From NCBI GenBank assembly GCA_016712745.1, contig JADJQN010000002.1, positions 1 through 44,624 of the forward strand: a stretch of 44,624 bases of DNA, in the 5' to 3' direction. The translations under genes were made by a program, and so were the position numbers. A model generated the notes under the pieces. That model was not told where the DNA came from. It did not search any database and saw nothing but the letters and a program-made list of their open reading frames with translations. Positions 8,304 through 17,909 of this stretch are shown one piece after another (the first letter of the stretch is position 1; each line of letters starts with the position of its first letter). This stretch comes from Sandaracinaceae bacterium. Its GTDB lineage: Bacteria; Myxococcota_A; Polyangia; Polyangiales; JADJQN01.

Positions 8304-11300
8304 TAGAAATTCGCGATTGACGATTGCGTGTGGCGCGCTCGCGCTCGCGCTCGTGCTCGTGCTCACGGCATGCGGACGATTTGGCTACAGCTCGTTTACG
8401 TCGCACGACGACGCCGCTGTGATGAACGACATGGGCGGCGATTCGCCGCCTGTCGTCGACATGAGCGACGTTGACATGGGTGCAGCGGATGCCTCCGACA
8501 CCGATGCGGGAGATGCCGGCGAAGTGACGATACCCGAGGTGATCGTGACCCCGACGAGTGGCCTCATGACGACCGAAGCGGGCGGCACCGATACTTTCAC
8601 GATTCGCTTGAGCACGGCACCGCTCGCCAGTGTTGTGTTCTCTTTGGTGAGCGACAAGTCGAGTGAAGCGACGGTATCGCCGAACTTGGTGACGCTCACG
8701 CCGATCAACTGGTCCGTCGAACAAACCATCACCGTCACCGGCGTGGATGACGCCGTCGCCGACGGAGACGCGCCGTTTACGATCGTCACCAGCGATGCAA
8801 GCAGTGCGGATCCGAACTACGGCGGGCTCTCGGTGCCAGATCTCACTGGTGTCAACCTGGATGATGAAACGGTCGGTCTACTTGTGTCGCCGACATCAGG
8901 TTTGGTGACGTCGGAAGGAGGCGGCACCGCGACGTTTACAGCGGTGCTTCGTTCACAGCCGCTCGCCAATGTCGTCTTTGGCCTTGCGAGTACCGATTTG
9001 AGTGAAGGTACCGTATTGCCGACAAGCGCGACGTTCACGACGACCAACTGGAACGTGCCTCAGACCATCACCGTCACCGGCGTGAATGACGCAACTGCGG
9101 ATGGCAATCAATCGTACGAAGTTGTCGTGCATGTGTCCTCGAGTGCCGACACGATGTACGCGGCGCTCGCCGACCAGCATGTCGAACTCATGAACATCGA
9201 CAACGACATCGCCGGTGTTACCGTGACGCCGACGAGCGGGCTTGTCACCACCGAAGCAGGTGGCACAGCTACGTTTATCGTTGTCCTCAACTCGCAGCCG
9301 ACTGCCGATGTCAGCATCGCGCTGGCGTCGGACACACCGCTTGAGGGAACGGCGTCACCAAGCTCAGTCGTGTTTACGACGATGAATTGGTCCACGCCGC
9401 AAACGGTAACGGTGACCGGGGTCGACGACTTCGTCGTAGATGGCAACATTGCATACACGATCGTCACAGACAGCACGGTAAGCGTAGCCCCAGCTTATAG
9501 CGGCATAGCCGTCGGCGATGTCTCGGTGACTAACAATGACGATGACGTCGCGGGTGTCACCGTGACGCCGACCAGCGGTCTTGTCACCACCGAAGAGGGC
9601 GGGGCAGCGACCTTCACGATAGTGCTCACCTCGCAGCCGACAGCCAGCGTCAGTATTTCACTGTCGAGTAGCGACTCGATGGAGGGCACCGTCTCTCCTG
9701 CCGGCGTGACATTCACCACGATGGATTGGTCGACGCCCCAAACGGTCACCGTCACAGGCGTGAACGACTTCGTTCTGGACGCGTACGTCGCGTACACCAT
9801 CGTCACCGGGAACGCCGCGAGTGCTGACGCCGACTACAATGCTCGCGTGATTTCCGACGTGTCTGTGACCAATCGGAATGTCATCCATTACCTCAAAGCC
9901 TCGAACGCCGAGACGTACGACTACTTCGCCCGCTGCATCGCGTTGTCGTCGGACGGCAATACGCTCGCGGTTGGGGCGGAAGGCGAGAGCAGCAATGCTG
10001 CCAGCATCGACGGCGACCAATCTGACAACTCGGCCTCTCAGGCAGGCGCGGTGTACGTTTTCACGCGCGCGGGTTCCGTCTGGACTCAACAAGCGTACAT
10101 CAAAACCTCGAACACTGATGCGGCCGACTTTTTCGGCACCTCTCTCGCCTTGTCTTCAGACGGCAACACCCTCGCGGTCGGTGCACACGAAGCCAGCAAC
10201 GCCACGGGCATCAACGGCGACCAGGCCAACAACTCTGCATCTGGCTCCGGCGCGGTGTACGTCTTCACGCGCGCAGGCTCGGTGTGGAGTCAGCAGGCGT
10301 ACGTCAAAGCTTCGAACACCGGATCGAGTGACAGCTTCGGCCAGTCCGTAGCGTTGTCCTCGGATAGCAACACGCTCGCGGTGGGAGCGTATGGGGAGGG
10401 GAGCAATGCCACGGGCATCGGCGGCGACCAAGCCGACAACTCCGCGTTCCGTGCCGGAGCTGTTTACGTTTTCACACGCGCGGGCTCGGTGTGGACTCAG
10501 CAGGCGTACGTCAAACCCTCGAACACCGGCGCGAATGACTCATTCAGCTATTTCGCCGTCGCGTTATCTTCGGACGGCAACACGCTCGCCGTCGGGGCTT
10601 ACAACGAGGACAGCGCCGCAATCGGCATCGATGGCGACCAAGCAGACAACACAGCCGCAGACGCGGGGGCGGTATACGTCTTTACTCGCGCGGGCTCTTT
10701 GTGGAGCCAGCAGGCGTACATTAAGGCGTCGAACACCGAGATAAACGATTCGTTCGGCTGGTCCGTCGCTGTCTCTTCGGACGGCAACACTCTCGCAGTA
10801 GGGGCCTTCAAGGAATCTAGCAACGCCACCGGCATCGACGGCAACCAAGCCGACAATTCTGCCGCGAACGCGGGAGCGGTATACGTGTTTGCGCGCGCGG
10901 GCTCGGTGTGGACGCAGCAGGCGTACGTGAAAGCCTCGAACACCGGAGCGAATGACTACTTCGGCTACTCGGTCGCCTTTTCTTCCGACGGGCACACACT
11001 CGCGGTTGGGGCACTTGGTGAGGCCAGCAACGCTACGGGTATCGGCGGCAACCAACTCAACAACGCCGCAGGAAATTCGGGAGCGGTGTTTGCCTTCACT
11101 CGCGCGGGCTCGGTGTGGACGCAGCAGGCGTACGTGAAAGCCTCGAACACCGGAGCGAATGACAATTTCGGTTTTCCCGTCGCGTTGTCTTCGGACGGCC
11201 ACACGCTCGCGGTCGCGGCATCGCGTGAGGCCAGCAACGCCAGCGGCATCGACGGCAACCAAGCTGACAACTCTGCTTACGCCGCTGGCGCTGTGTACAT

Positions 11301-11307
11301 CTACTAA
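8293..11307 (+). CDS. Stalk-and-propeller lipoprotein 2: 4 Calx-beta-like, 7 FG-GAP blades
   Basis: ATG 8293 lies inside the last codons of the preceding gene (11-bp overlap), suggesting coupled translation. It gives a good signal peptide with lipobox LTAC (Cys27) followed by GRFGY. 1,004 residues. An Asp/Met/Ala-rich spacer runs to about residue 82. Residues 83-531 are four Calx-beta-like repeats, and 532-1004 are seven FG-GAP blades. Blade 2 is one residue short (GAHEAS for GAxxEAS); blade 4 has SFSYFAV in place of FGxSV. Blades 6 and 7 share a perfect 63-bp DNA repeat. Unlike the previous gene it lacks the LVPG/Cys-rich region, so two anchor types sit side by side in one likely operon. A later start is possible, since the first ten residues are unusual for a signal peptide. 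Confidence 0.83.
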   Translation: MCTDRNSRLTIACGALALALVLVLTACGRFGYSSFTSHDDAAVMNDMGGDSPPVVDMSDVDMGAADASDTDAGDAGEVTIPEVIVTPTSGLMTTEAGGTDTFTIRLSTAPLASVVFSLVSDKSSEATVSPNLVTLTPINWSVEQTITVTGVDDAVADGDAPFTIVTSDASSADPNYGGLSVPDLTGVNLDDETVGLLVSPTSGLVTSEGGGTATFTAVLRSQPLANVVFGLASTDLSEGTVLPTSATFTTTNWNVPQTITVTGVNDATADGNQSYEVVVHVSSSADTMYAALADQHVELMNIDNDIAGVTVTPTSGLVTTEAGGTATFIVVLNSQPTADVSIALASDTPLEGTASPSSVVFTTMNWSTPQTVTVTGVDDFVVDGNIAYTIVTDSTVSVAPAYSGIAVGDVSVTNNDDDVAGVTVTPTSGLVTTEEGGAATFTIVLTSQPTASVSISLSSSDSMEGTVSPAGVTFTTMDWSTPQTVTVTGVNDFVLDAYVAYTIVTGNAASADADYNARVISDVSVTNRNVIHYLKASNAETYDYFARCIALSSDGNTLAVGAEGESSNAASIDGDQSDNSASQAGAVYVFTRAGSVWTQQAYIKTSNTDAADFFGTSLALSSDGNTLAVGAHEASNATGINGDQANNSASGSGAVYVFTRAGSVWSQQAYVKASNTGSSDSFGQSVALSSDSNTLAVGAYGEGSNATGIGGDQADNSAFRAGAVYVFTRAGSVWTQQAYVKPSNTGANDSFSYFAVALSSDGNTLAVGAYNEDSAAIGIDGDQADNTAADAGAVYVFTRAGSLWSQQAYIKASNTEINDSFGWSVAVSSDGNTLAVGAFKESSNATGIDGNQADNSAANAGAVYVFARAGSVWTQQAYVKASNTGANDYFGYSVAFSSDGHTLAVGALGEASNATGIGGNQLNNAAGNSGAVFAFTRAGSVWTQQAYVKASNTGANDNFGFPVALSSDGHTLAVAASREASNASGIDGNQADNSAYAAGAVYIY
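10894..11163 (+). repeat. Perfect 63-bp direct repeat spanning two FG-GAP blade junctions
   Basis: Bases 10894-10956 and 11101-11163 are identical; both encode ARAGSVWTQQAYVKASNTGA and a little more. The spacing is 207 bp, exactly one 69-codon blade. Sequence on either side differs, so this looks like recent blade duplication or gene conversion rather than selection on protein alone. Confidence 0.85.
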
Positions 11308-11403
11308 CAGTCACGTTGAAGCGCAGGACGTTGCGGCGCTGAATCCGGCGATCGCGGGGAGGACGGTTGTGTTGACTAACCTCCGCAATGGTAATTGTGT
11401 TTC

Positions 11404-11463
11404 GTGAAGGTGGTTCCGTTTCAACTCGACGAACGTTGCGCTGTTCTCTTTCACGAAATCTAG
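11404..11463 (+). pseudogene. 20-codon fossil of the 38039-39994 gene family
   Basis: GTG 11404 to TAG 11461 reads VKVVPFQLDERCAVLFHEI. The unknown-function lipoprotein encoded at 38039-39994 contains EAVPFQIDERRSVLFHEIYG. At the DNA level about 51 bases align (11411-11462 with 38334-38385) with roughly nine mismatches. No start signal or longer frame is present, so this is an isolated remnant in the 237-bp gap between two stalk genes. It shows that another copy of that gene once stood here. Confidence 0.65.
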
Positions 11464-11495
11464 AGTGGCTCGAGCGTCGCGTCCGGCTCACGGCC

Positions 11496-11544
11496 TATGA
11501 TACGGTGAGCATTGGACAACGCGGCCGAGGTTAGGGGAGTTTGC
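11496..11544 (+). promoter_or_regulatory. Leader shared with the 21098 gene, candidate promoter and RBS
   Basis: TATGAT (11496-11501) is a good -10-like hexamer inside ATGATACGGTG, which recurs exactly before the 21098 gene (21053-21063). The rest of the leader is also similar: a GCGGCCG/GCAGCCG block, then AGGGGAG (11533-11539), then TTTGC and ATG. The ribosome site at 11533 fixes the start at 11545. No clear -35 was found. Confidence 0.45.
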
Positions 11545-14500
11545 ATGTCGAAACGAGTGTGGATTGGGTCGTTGTTGGCGATGCTTGCTCTCGCGGGCTG
11601 CGCGGGTGGTGGCACCGATCCGGTGGTGCTGCATGGCGATGCGGACATCGATGGCGCAGCGCTTGTCGATATGAGCGACGTTGACTTGAACGACATGGAC
11701 GCGGCATTCCCTGATGCGTCGCCAGGAGACGCAGGAGACGCAGGAGACGCAGGAGATGCAGGTGAGGCGACAACACCTGAGGTGATTGTGACCCCCACGA
11801 GTGGGCTCGTGACGACCGAAGCAGGCGGCACTGACATGTTCACGGTTCGCTTGAGCACAGCACCGCTCGCCAATGTCGTGTTCTCTTTGGTCAGCGACAC
11901 GCCGAGCGAGGCGACGGTATCGCCGAACCTCCTGACGTTCACTCCGATCAATTGGGCCGATGCGCAAACCGTCACCGTGACGGGCGTCGATGACGCGATC
12001 GTGGACGGAGACGCGCCGTTTACCATCGTCACCAGCGATGCAAGCAGTGCGGATGCGAATTACGGCGGCCTTCCCGTGCCGGATATTATCGGCGTCAATC
12101 TAAACGACGAGATAGCCGGTGTTCTGGTGTCACCGACGTCGGGTTTGGTGACCTCGGAAGTCGGCGGTACCGCGACGTTCACTGTGGTGCTTCGTTCAAT
12201 ACCTAGCGCAACCGTTTTGCTAAGCCTCACGAGCAGCGCGGTGAGCGAAGGGACTGTGTCGCCTGTAAATGTGACGTTCACGACGAGCAACTGGAATGTG
12301 CCACAAACGGTTACGGTCACCGGCGTCGACGACTCTGTCGTGGACGGCAACCAATCGTACGAAGTTGTGCTTCACGTGTCCTCGAGTGCCGACGTGACAT
12401 ACGCGGTCCTTTCCGATCAGCATGTCGAGCTCACGAATGTCGACAACGATTTCGTCGGTGTCACCGTGCTGCCGACGAGCGGGCTCGTCACCACCGAAGC
12501 GGGCGGGACAGCTACGTTTGTCGTGGTCCTCAATTCGCAACCAACATCGAGTGTGAGCATTTCGCTGATGAGCAGCAACACGATGGAGGGCACCGTTTCG
12601 GCAGCCAGCCTCACGTTCAGCACGATGAACTGGTCGACGCCGCAAACAGTCACGGTGACCGGCGTGGATGACTTCGTGGCTGATGGCAATATCGCCTACA
12701 CGACCATCACCGGCGTAACGACAAGCGCCGATCCCGTGTACAGCGGCCTGGCAGTTTCTGATGTGTCGGTGACTAACAACGACAACGACGTCGCGGGTAT
12801 CAGCGTCAGTCCCACGTCGGGCCTCACTACAACCGAACCCGGGGGCACGGCGACCTTCACGATCGTGCTTACGTCACAGCCGACGGCAAACGTGCGCGTT
12901 TCCATGATGAGCAGCGCCCCGACGGAAGGAACCATTTCGCTCGCCAGCGTTACGTTCAGCACCGCGAATTGGTCCGCGCCGCAGACGGTCACCATCACAG
13001 GCGTGGACGACTTCGTGCTGGACGGGAACATCGCGTACACGATTATCACCGGAGCCGCGGTAAGCGCCGACCCCGTCTACAGCGGCTTGGCTGTCGCCGA
13101 TGTCTCAGTGACTAATCGGAGTCTCATCCACTACATCAAGGCCTCCAACACCGAGGCTGGCGACTACTTCGGCGTCACCGTCGCCTTGTCGTCGGACGGC
13201 AATACGCTCGCGGTCGGGGCATACCTCGAAAGCAGCAACGCTACCGGCATCAATGGAAACCAAGCCGACAACTCCATCGGACATGGTGCAGGCGCGGTGT
13301 ATGTCTTCACGCGCGCGGGCTCGGCATGGTCGCAGCAGGCGTACATCAAAGCCTCGAACACCCAACGAGACGATTTCGGAAATTCTCTCGCGTTGTCGTC
13401 GGACGGCAACACGCTCGCAGTCGGAGCACTCATCGAGAACAGCAACGCGATCGGCATCGACGGCGACCAGAATGACCACTCCGCGGCGGGTGCGGGCGCT
13501 GTGTACGTCTTCGCGCGTGCGAGCTCCGTGTGGAGCCAACAGGCGTACGTCAAGGCCTCGAACACCGACGCTGGCGACGTATTCGGCTATTCTGTCGCGT
13601 TGTCATCGGATGGGAGCACGCTCGCGGTCGGGGCACGATCTGAGTCGAGCAATGCGACCGGCGTCGGCGGCAACCAAGCTGACAACTCTGCCAACCGCGC
13701 AGGGGCAGTGTACGTCTTCACGCGCGCGGCATCCGTATGGACTCAACAGGCGTACCTGAAGGCGTCGAACGCGGCTGGAGGAGACGGCTCCGCCGGCTGG
13801 GGCGACTGGTTTGGCGCCGCCGTCGCGTTGTCGTCGGACGGCAACACGCTCGCGGTCGGGGCAGACGGGGAGGGCAGCAAAGCCACGGGCGTTGGCGGCA
13901 ACCAAGCCGACAACACTGCGATAAATGCTGGAGCTGTGTACGTCTTCACGCGCTCCGCATCCATATGGACTCAACAGGCGTATGTGAAGGCGTCGAACAC
14001 TGACGCTGGCGACTCCTTCGGTACGTTCGTCGCATTGTCGTCGGACGGCAACACGCTCGCGGTCGGGGCACCCGTCGAGAACAGCAACGCTACCGGCATC
14101 GACGGAAACGAAGCGGACAACTCCGCCGCTTCGGCAGGCGCTGTGTACGTCTTCACGCGCGCCGGGTCAGTGTGGACTCATCAGGCGTACGTGAAAGCAT
14201 CGAACACCGGCGCCAACGACAGCTTCGGCGTCGTCGCATTATCGTCAGACGGAAACACCCTCGCGGTCGGGGCTTACCGCGAGTACAGCAACGCCACCGG
14301 CATCAATGGCAACCAAGCGGACAACTCCGCCCCGCAGGCGGGCGCAGTTTACACTTTCGCGCGTGCGGGCTCGGCGTGGTTCCAGCAGGCGTACGTGAAA
14401 GCGTCGAACACCGGCGCGAGCGACTGGTTCGGTGCCGCCGTCGCGTTGTCCGCGGACGCAACCGTGCTGGCCGTCGGGGCATACCGAGAGTCCAGCAATG

Positions 14501-14568
14501 CCACCGGCATCGACGGTACCCAAACGGACAACTCCGCTCCAACTTCGGGAGCGGTGTACGTCTACTAG
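11545..14568 (+). CDS. Stalk-and-propeller lipoprotein 3: 4 Calx-beta-like, 7 FG-GAP blades
   Basis: 1,007 residues with strong ribosome site and a textbook lipobox LAGC (Cys19). Unlike its relatives the residues after Cys are AGGGTD, not GR(F/I)GY. The spacer to residue 79 ends in four GDA units encoded by a 9-bp tandem repeat. Residues 80-528 are four Calx-beta-like repeats; the fourth starts SGLTTTEPGG. Residues 529-1007 are seven FG-GAP blades. Blade 4 carries a Gly/Ser/Trp-rich insertion (AAGGDGSAGWGDWFG) and blade 6 lacks one residue (SFGVVALSS). The gene closely resembles those at 8293, 21098 and 34730 in its signal, spacer and first two stalk repeats. Confidence 0.85.
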   Translation: MSKRVWIGSLLAMLALAGCAGGGTDPVVLHGDADIDGAALVDMSDVDLNDMDAAFPDASPGDAGDAGDAGDAGEATTPEVIVTPTSGLVTTEAGGTDMFTVRLSTAPLANVVFSLVSDTPSEATVSPNLLTFTPINWADAQTVTVTGVDDAIVDGDAPFTIVTSDASSADANYGGLPVPDIIGVNLNDEIAGVLVSPTSGLVTSEVGGTATFTVVLRSIPSATVLLSLTSSAVSEGTVSPVNVTFTTSNWNVPQTVTVTGVDDSVVDGNQSYEVVLHVSSSADVTYAVLSDQHVELTNVDNDFVGVTVLPTSGLVTTEAGGTATFVVVLNSQPTSSVSISLMSSNTMEGTVSAASLTFSTMNWSTPQTVTVTGVDDFVADGNIAYTTITGVTTSADPVYSGLAVSDVSVTNNDNDVAGISVSPTSGLTTTEPGGTATFTIVLTSQPTANVRVSMMSSAPTEGTISLASVTFSTANWSAPQTVTITGVDDFVLDGNIAYTIITGAAVSADPVYSGLAVADVSVTNRSLIHYIKASNTEAGDYFGVTVALSSDGNTLAVGAYLESSNATGINGNQADNSIGHGAGAVYVFTRAGSAWSQQAYIKASNTQRDDFGNSLALSSDGNTLAVGALIENSNAIGIDGDQNDHSAAGAGAVYVFARASSVWSQQAYVKASNTDAGDVFGYSVALSSDGSTLAVGARSESSNATGVGGNQADNSANRAGAVYVFTRAASVWTQQAYLKASNAAGGDGSAGWGDWFGAAVALSSDGNTLAVGADGEGSKATGVGGNQADNTAINAGAVYVFTRSASIWTQQAYVKASNTDAGDSFGTFVALSSDGNTLAVGAPVENSNATGIDGNEADNSAASAGAVYVFTRAGSVWTHQAYVKASNTGANDSFGVVALSSDGNTLAVGAYREYSNATGINGNQADNSAPQAGAVYTFARAGSAWFQQAYVKASNTGASDWFGAAVALSADATVLAVGAYRESSNATGIDGTQTDNSAPTSGAVYVY
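11725..11760 (+). repeat. Four tandem copies of a 9-bp unit (GGAGACGCA) encoding Gly-Asp-Ala
   Basis: Three exact copies and one with a single change (GGAGATGCA). It lies in the spacer between lipid anchor and stalk. The unit is a multiple of three, so slippage would lengthen or shorten the spacer without breaking the frame. Confidence 0.8.
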
Positions 14569-14677
14569 CCGACGACAAGCGTGATCTTGAGATGCCGCCG
14601 CCCAAAGGAGTGCTCGTTGACGCATGAACGCCCACCGTGCGAAAACCAAAACAGTGACGCGAGGTGAAAAGGGGACG

Positions 14678-17600
14678 ATGCGAGCGCTTCTGGTGGCGAC
14701 ATTCCTGATAGCGCTCTCCGCTCCCGCGTGCGGACGGATTGATTTTGATCCAATCGTTCGCGCAGGCGACTCTGGCGCCGATGACGCGAACGGTGACGAT
14801 GGCGGGATGGATCTGGGTCCCTCTTTCGACGCGTCTGCCGATGCAAACGACAACGATGGCGAGACAGATCTGGGCGCACCATTCGACGCGTCTGGCGATG
14901 CGGAACAAGACTCGGGCATCGACCTTGGAACCGATGGCGGCATGGATATGGCGATGCCCCCCACACCGCACGTCATAGTGGCGCCAGTGTCCGGGCTGAT
15001 CACTTCCGAACTTGGCACCACGGACGAATTTACGCTCGAGCTAATAGTTGCGCCATCGTCGGACGTAACGATTTCGGTTTCGAGCGGCACTCCAACGGAA
15101 GTCAGCGTCTCAACTTCCACTATAACCTTCACTGCGAGCAACTACGCGACACCGCAAGCCGTAACGGTCACCGGAATTAACGACAGCGTCGCGGACGGCG
15201 ATCAACCATTTACGATCGTACTCGGCGACTGTGTTAGCGCCGACGCTGCATACTCCGGATTGTCAGTGGACGACGTCAGCGGAACGAACGAGGACATCGG
15301 CGGACCCGCCATCATCGTGACTCCGACATCCGGGGGTGTAACAACAGAGTCCGGATTGGCGTTTACGTTCATGGTGAGATTGGCGACGTTGCCGACAGCG
15401 AACGTGGACGTTCCAATTGTCAGCAGCGACGAAAGCGAAGGAGAAGTCGACCCGGCTAGCCTTACGTTCACGGCCGCCAATTGGTTCACGCCGCAGACGG
15501 TAACGGTCAGCGGAGTAGATGACTTCATCGCAGATGGTTCACAGATGTACGTGGTCCACGTTGGGCCGGCCGTGAGCGCGGATGCATTTTATAGCGGTCT
15601 CGCTGGCGCGGATGTCTCGCTCACCAACGACGACAACGACACTTCCGGAATTACCGTGAGTCCATCGGGTGGTCTCACTACGACGGAATCGCACGGCACC
15701 GCTACGTTTAGCATCTCGCTTACTTCGAGCCCGGAAGCGAACGTCACAATTGCTCTTTCCAGTGACAACACTGCGGAGGGTACCGTTACTCCCGCGTCGC
15801 TCACGTTTACCGCTCTCAACTGGTACGTCGCGCAGACTGTTACAGCGCACGGAGTAAACGATTCGCGCTGTGACGGGGCGGTGGCGTATCACATCGTGAC
15901 GGGCGCCGCCGTTAGCACAGATGCATCTTACGCTGCGATCGATCCCCGCGACGTGGACGTGACTAACCTTGACAACGACGTTCCCATGGTCGACGTCACA
16001 CCGACCGCAGGCTTGTCGACAAGCGAAGCAGGGGCGAGCACGTCGTTTACGATGAGCCTGAGCTGCGATCCGATCGAGGACGTGTCGATCACATTATCGG
16101 TGAGCGATGTGACGGAAGGGAGCGTCCTGCCAGTCAGTGCTCTTTTCACCTCGGCAGACTGGGCCACGCCTCAGACAATCTCGATCACTGGCGCGCACGA
16201 CGCCATTCTCGACGGGAACATGCTTTACTCCGTCGTGACTTCGAACGCGAGCAGCAGCGGGGCTTTCGGCGGCGTCTCGGTCGCCGACCCCACAGTCACC
16301 AATCTGTCGTCCGCCGCGCAACAAGCGTACATAAAAGCTTCCAACGCGGAGGCAGGCGATCGGTTCAGCGACGCCCTTGCTGTTTCCGGTGACGGCAACA
16401 CTATCGCAGTCGGCGAACCGAACGAGGACAGCAATGCGACTGGCATTGGTGGAAACCAGGCGGACAATTCCGCGACTGACGCCGGCGCCGTCTACGTGTT
16501 CGTCCGCAGCGCGGGTGTGTGGTCGCAGCAGGCGTATATTAAAGCTTCGAACGCCCAGGCGAGTGACCAATTCGGGTTTTCTGTTGCGCTTTCATTCGAT
16601 GGCAGCACGCTCGTAGTCGGTGCGCCGGGAGAACGAAGCAGTGCGACCGGAGTCGGTGGCGCACAAGGTGACAACTCATTAGCTCACGCGGGCGCCGCCT
16701 ACGTATTCACACGAAGCGCGGGAGTCTGGTCTCAGCAGGCATACGTCAAAGCTTCGAATACCAACGCGAATGACTGGTTTGGCAACGCGTTGTCGTTGTC
16801 GTCGAGTGGCGACACGCTCGCCGTCGCCGCGTACTCCGAAGACAGCAACGCGACTGGGGTCGGCGGCAATGCGGCGGACAACAGCGCTGCCAATGCGGGG
16901 GCTGTGTATCTATTTCGTCGACTCGGGATTGTTTGGTCCCAACAAGCGTACGTTAAAGCAACCAACACGGATTCCAACGACGCGTTTGGCTTTGCGGTCG
17001 CACTCTCTGGAGATGGGGCAACGCTTGCTGTTGGAGCTCTCAGCGAATCGAGCGCGTCCACCGGTGTTGGCGGTCTGCAGTCTGACAACTCGGCCGGGCT
17101 GAGTGGTGCCGTTTATGTATACGCGTACTCGGCCGCATGGACACCCACGGCGTACATCAAGGCTTCCAACACTGACGCAGGCGATCAGTTCGGCACTGCG
17201 CTCGCGCTCTCAGAAGATGGTCGGACACTCGCCGTTGCCGCGCGCAGCGAACGGAGTTGGGCAACTGGAGTCGGCGGCGATCAGCTCAACAACGTGGTCG
17301 CCGGCGCTGGCGCGGTTTACGTGTTTCGCAATAGTAGCGGATGGTCCCAACAAGCCTACGTAAAAGCCATCAACCCTTCGCCTTACAGCGGCGGGTTCGG
17401 AGCGAGCGTCTCGTTGGACGCGAGCGGAGATCGCATGGCCGTCGGCTCGTACGTCGACAACAGTGGTGCCACCGGACTTTTCGGCGACGCGTTTAACAGC
17501 GCCGCCGCGGCGAGTGGCGCGGCGCATATCTTTGGATTTCGCGCAGGAGTTTGGGCGGAGGAAGTCTATGTGAAGGCCTCAAACGCCGAGAGCAGCGACA

Positions 17601-17752
17601 ATTTCGCCTTCACCGGTGCGCTCTCTCGCGACGGCGCGACCTACGTTGCTGGCGCGTTTCGTGAAGACAGCAACGCCACTGGCATCGGCGGAGATGAAAC
17701 CAACAACGCTGCGATGGATTCGGGCGCGATCTACGTTTTCGCCGCGAACTGA
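14678..17752 (+). CDS. Stalk-and-propeller lipoprotein 4, the most diverged: 4 Calx-beta-like, 7 blades
   Basis: ATG 14678 follows AAAAGGGGA; the signal ends APAC (Cys18) then GRIDF. 1,024 residues. The spacer (to about 98) holds two imperfect Asp-rich units, each with a DLG(A/P).FDAS motif. Residues 99-548 are four Calx-beta-like repeats, with changes at conserved positions such as TAHGVND in repeat 3 and ITGAHDA in repeat 4. Residues 549-1024 are seven FG-GAP blades, but these lack the near-identical wording seen in the neighbours: blade 4 has AYSAAWTPTAYI, blade 6 has INPSPYSGGFG, and the protein ends IYVFAAN rather than VYVY. It keeps blade number and spacing, so it is probably functional and has escaped homogenisation. 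Confidence 0.83.
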   Translation: MRALLVATFLIALSAPACGRIDFDPIVRAGDSGADDANGDDGGMDLGPSFDASADANDNDGETDLGAPFDASGDAEQDSGIDLGTDGGMDMAMPPTPHVIVAPVSGLITSELGTTDEFTLELIVAPSSDVTISVSSGTPTEVSVSTSTITFTASNYATPQAVTVTGINDSVADGDQPFTIVLGDCVSADAAYSGLSVDDVSGTNEDIGGPAIIVTPTSGGVTTESGLAFTFMVRLATLPTANVDVPIVSSDESEGEVDPASLTFTAANWFTPQTVTVSGVDDFIADGSQMYVVHVGPAVSADAFYSGLAGADVSLTNDDNDTSGITVSPSGGLTTTESHGTATFSISLTSSPEANVTIALSSDNTAEGTVTPASLTFTALNWYVAQTVTAHGVNDSRCDGAVAYHIVTGAAVSTDASYAAIDPRDVDVTNLDNDVPMVDVTPTAGLSTSEAGASTSFTMSLSCDPIEDVSITLSVSDVTEGSVLPVSALFTSADWATPQTISITGAHDAILDGNMLYSVVTSNASSSGAFGGVSVADPTVTNLSSAAQQAYIKASNAEAGDRFSDALAVSGDGNTIAVGEPNEDSNATGIGGNQADNSATDAGAVYVFVRSAGVWSQQAYIKASNAQASDQFGFSVALSFDGSTLVVGAPGERSSATGVGGAQGDNSLAHAGAAYVFTRSAGVWSQQAYVKASNTNANDWFGNALSLSSSGDTLAVAAYSEDSNATGVGGNAADNSAANAGAVYLFRRLGIVWSQQAYVKATNTDSNDAFGFAVALSGDGATLAVGALSESSASTGVGGLQSDNSAGLSGAVYVYAYSAAWTPTAYIKASNTDAGDQFGTALALSEDGRTLAVAARSERSWATGVGGDQLNNVVAGAGAVYVFRNSSGWSQQAYVKAINPSPYSGGFGASVSLDASGDRMAVGSYVDNSGATGLFGDAFNSAAAASGAAHIFGFRAGVWAEEVYVKASNAESSDNFAFTGALSRDGATYVAGAFREDSNATGIGGDETNNAAMDSGAIYVFAAN

Positions 17753-17830
17753 GACGCGACGACATCTGTCGGACGGTTAGCACGATGTTGAGATCGTGAA
17801 TCCGCATTCGTACAAGACACCGGTTTGGCT

Positions 17831-17909
17831 TTGAGGTCGACGTGCGGGAGCGTTCGGCGAACACCGCACACGCCTGACAAAGCTGGACCGCTGTGAAATG
17901 CTTCGTGAC
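17831..17909 (+). promoter_or_regulatory. Upstream region duplicated with the 29436 gene
   Basis: From TTTGAGGTCGACGTGCGGGAG through CGAACACC, then CGCCTGACAAAGCTGGAC and TGTGAAA, this stretch is nearly identical to 29357-29435. Conservation of non-coding DNA up to the start codon suggests a shared promoter copied with the gene. A convincing -35/-10 pair could not be picked; CTGACA (17874-17879) is the best -35-like hexamer. Confidence 0.5.
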
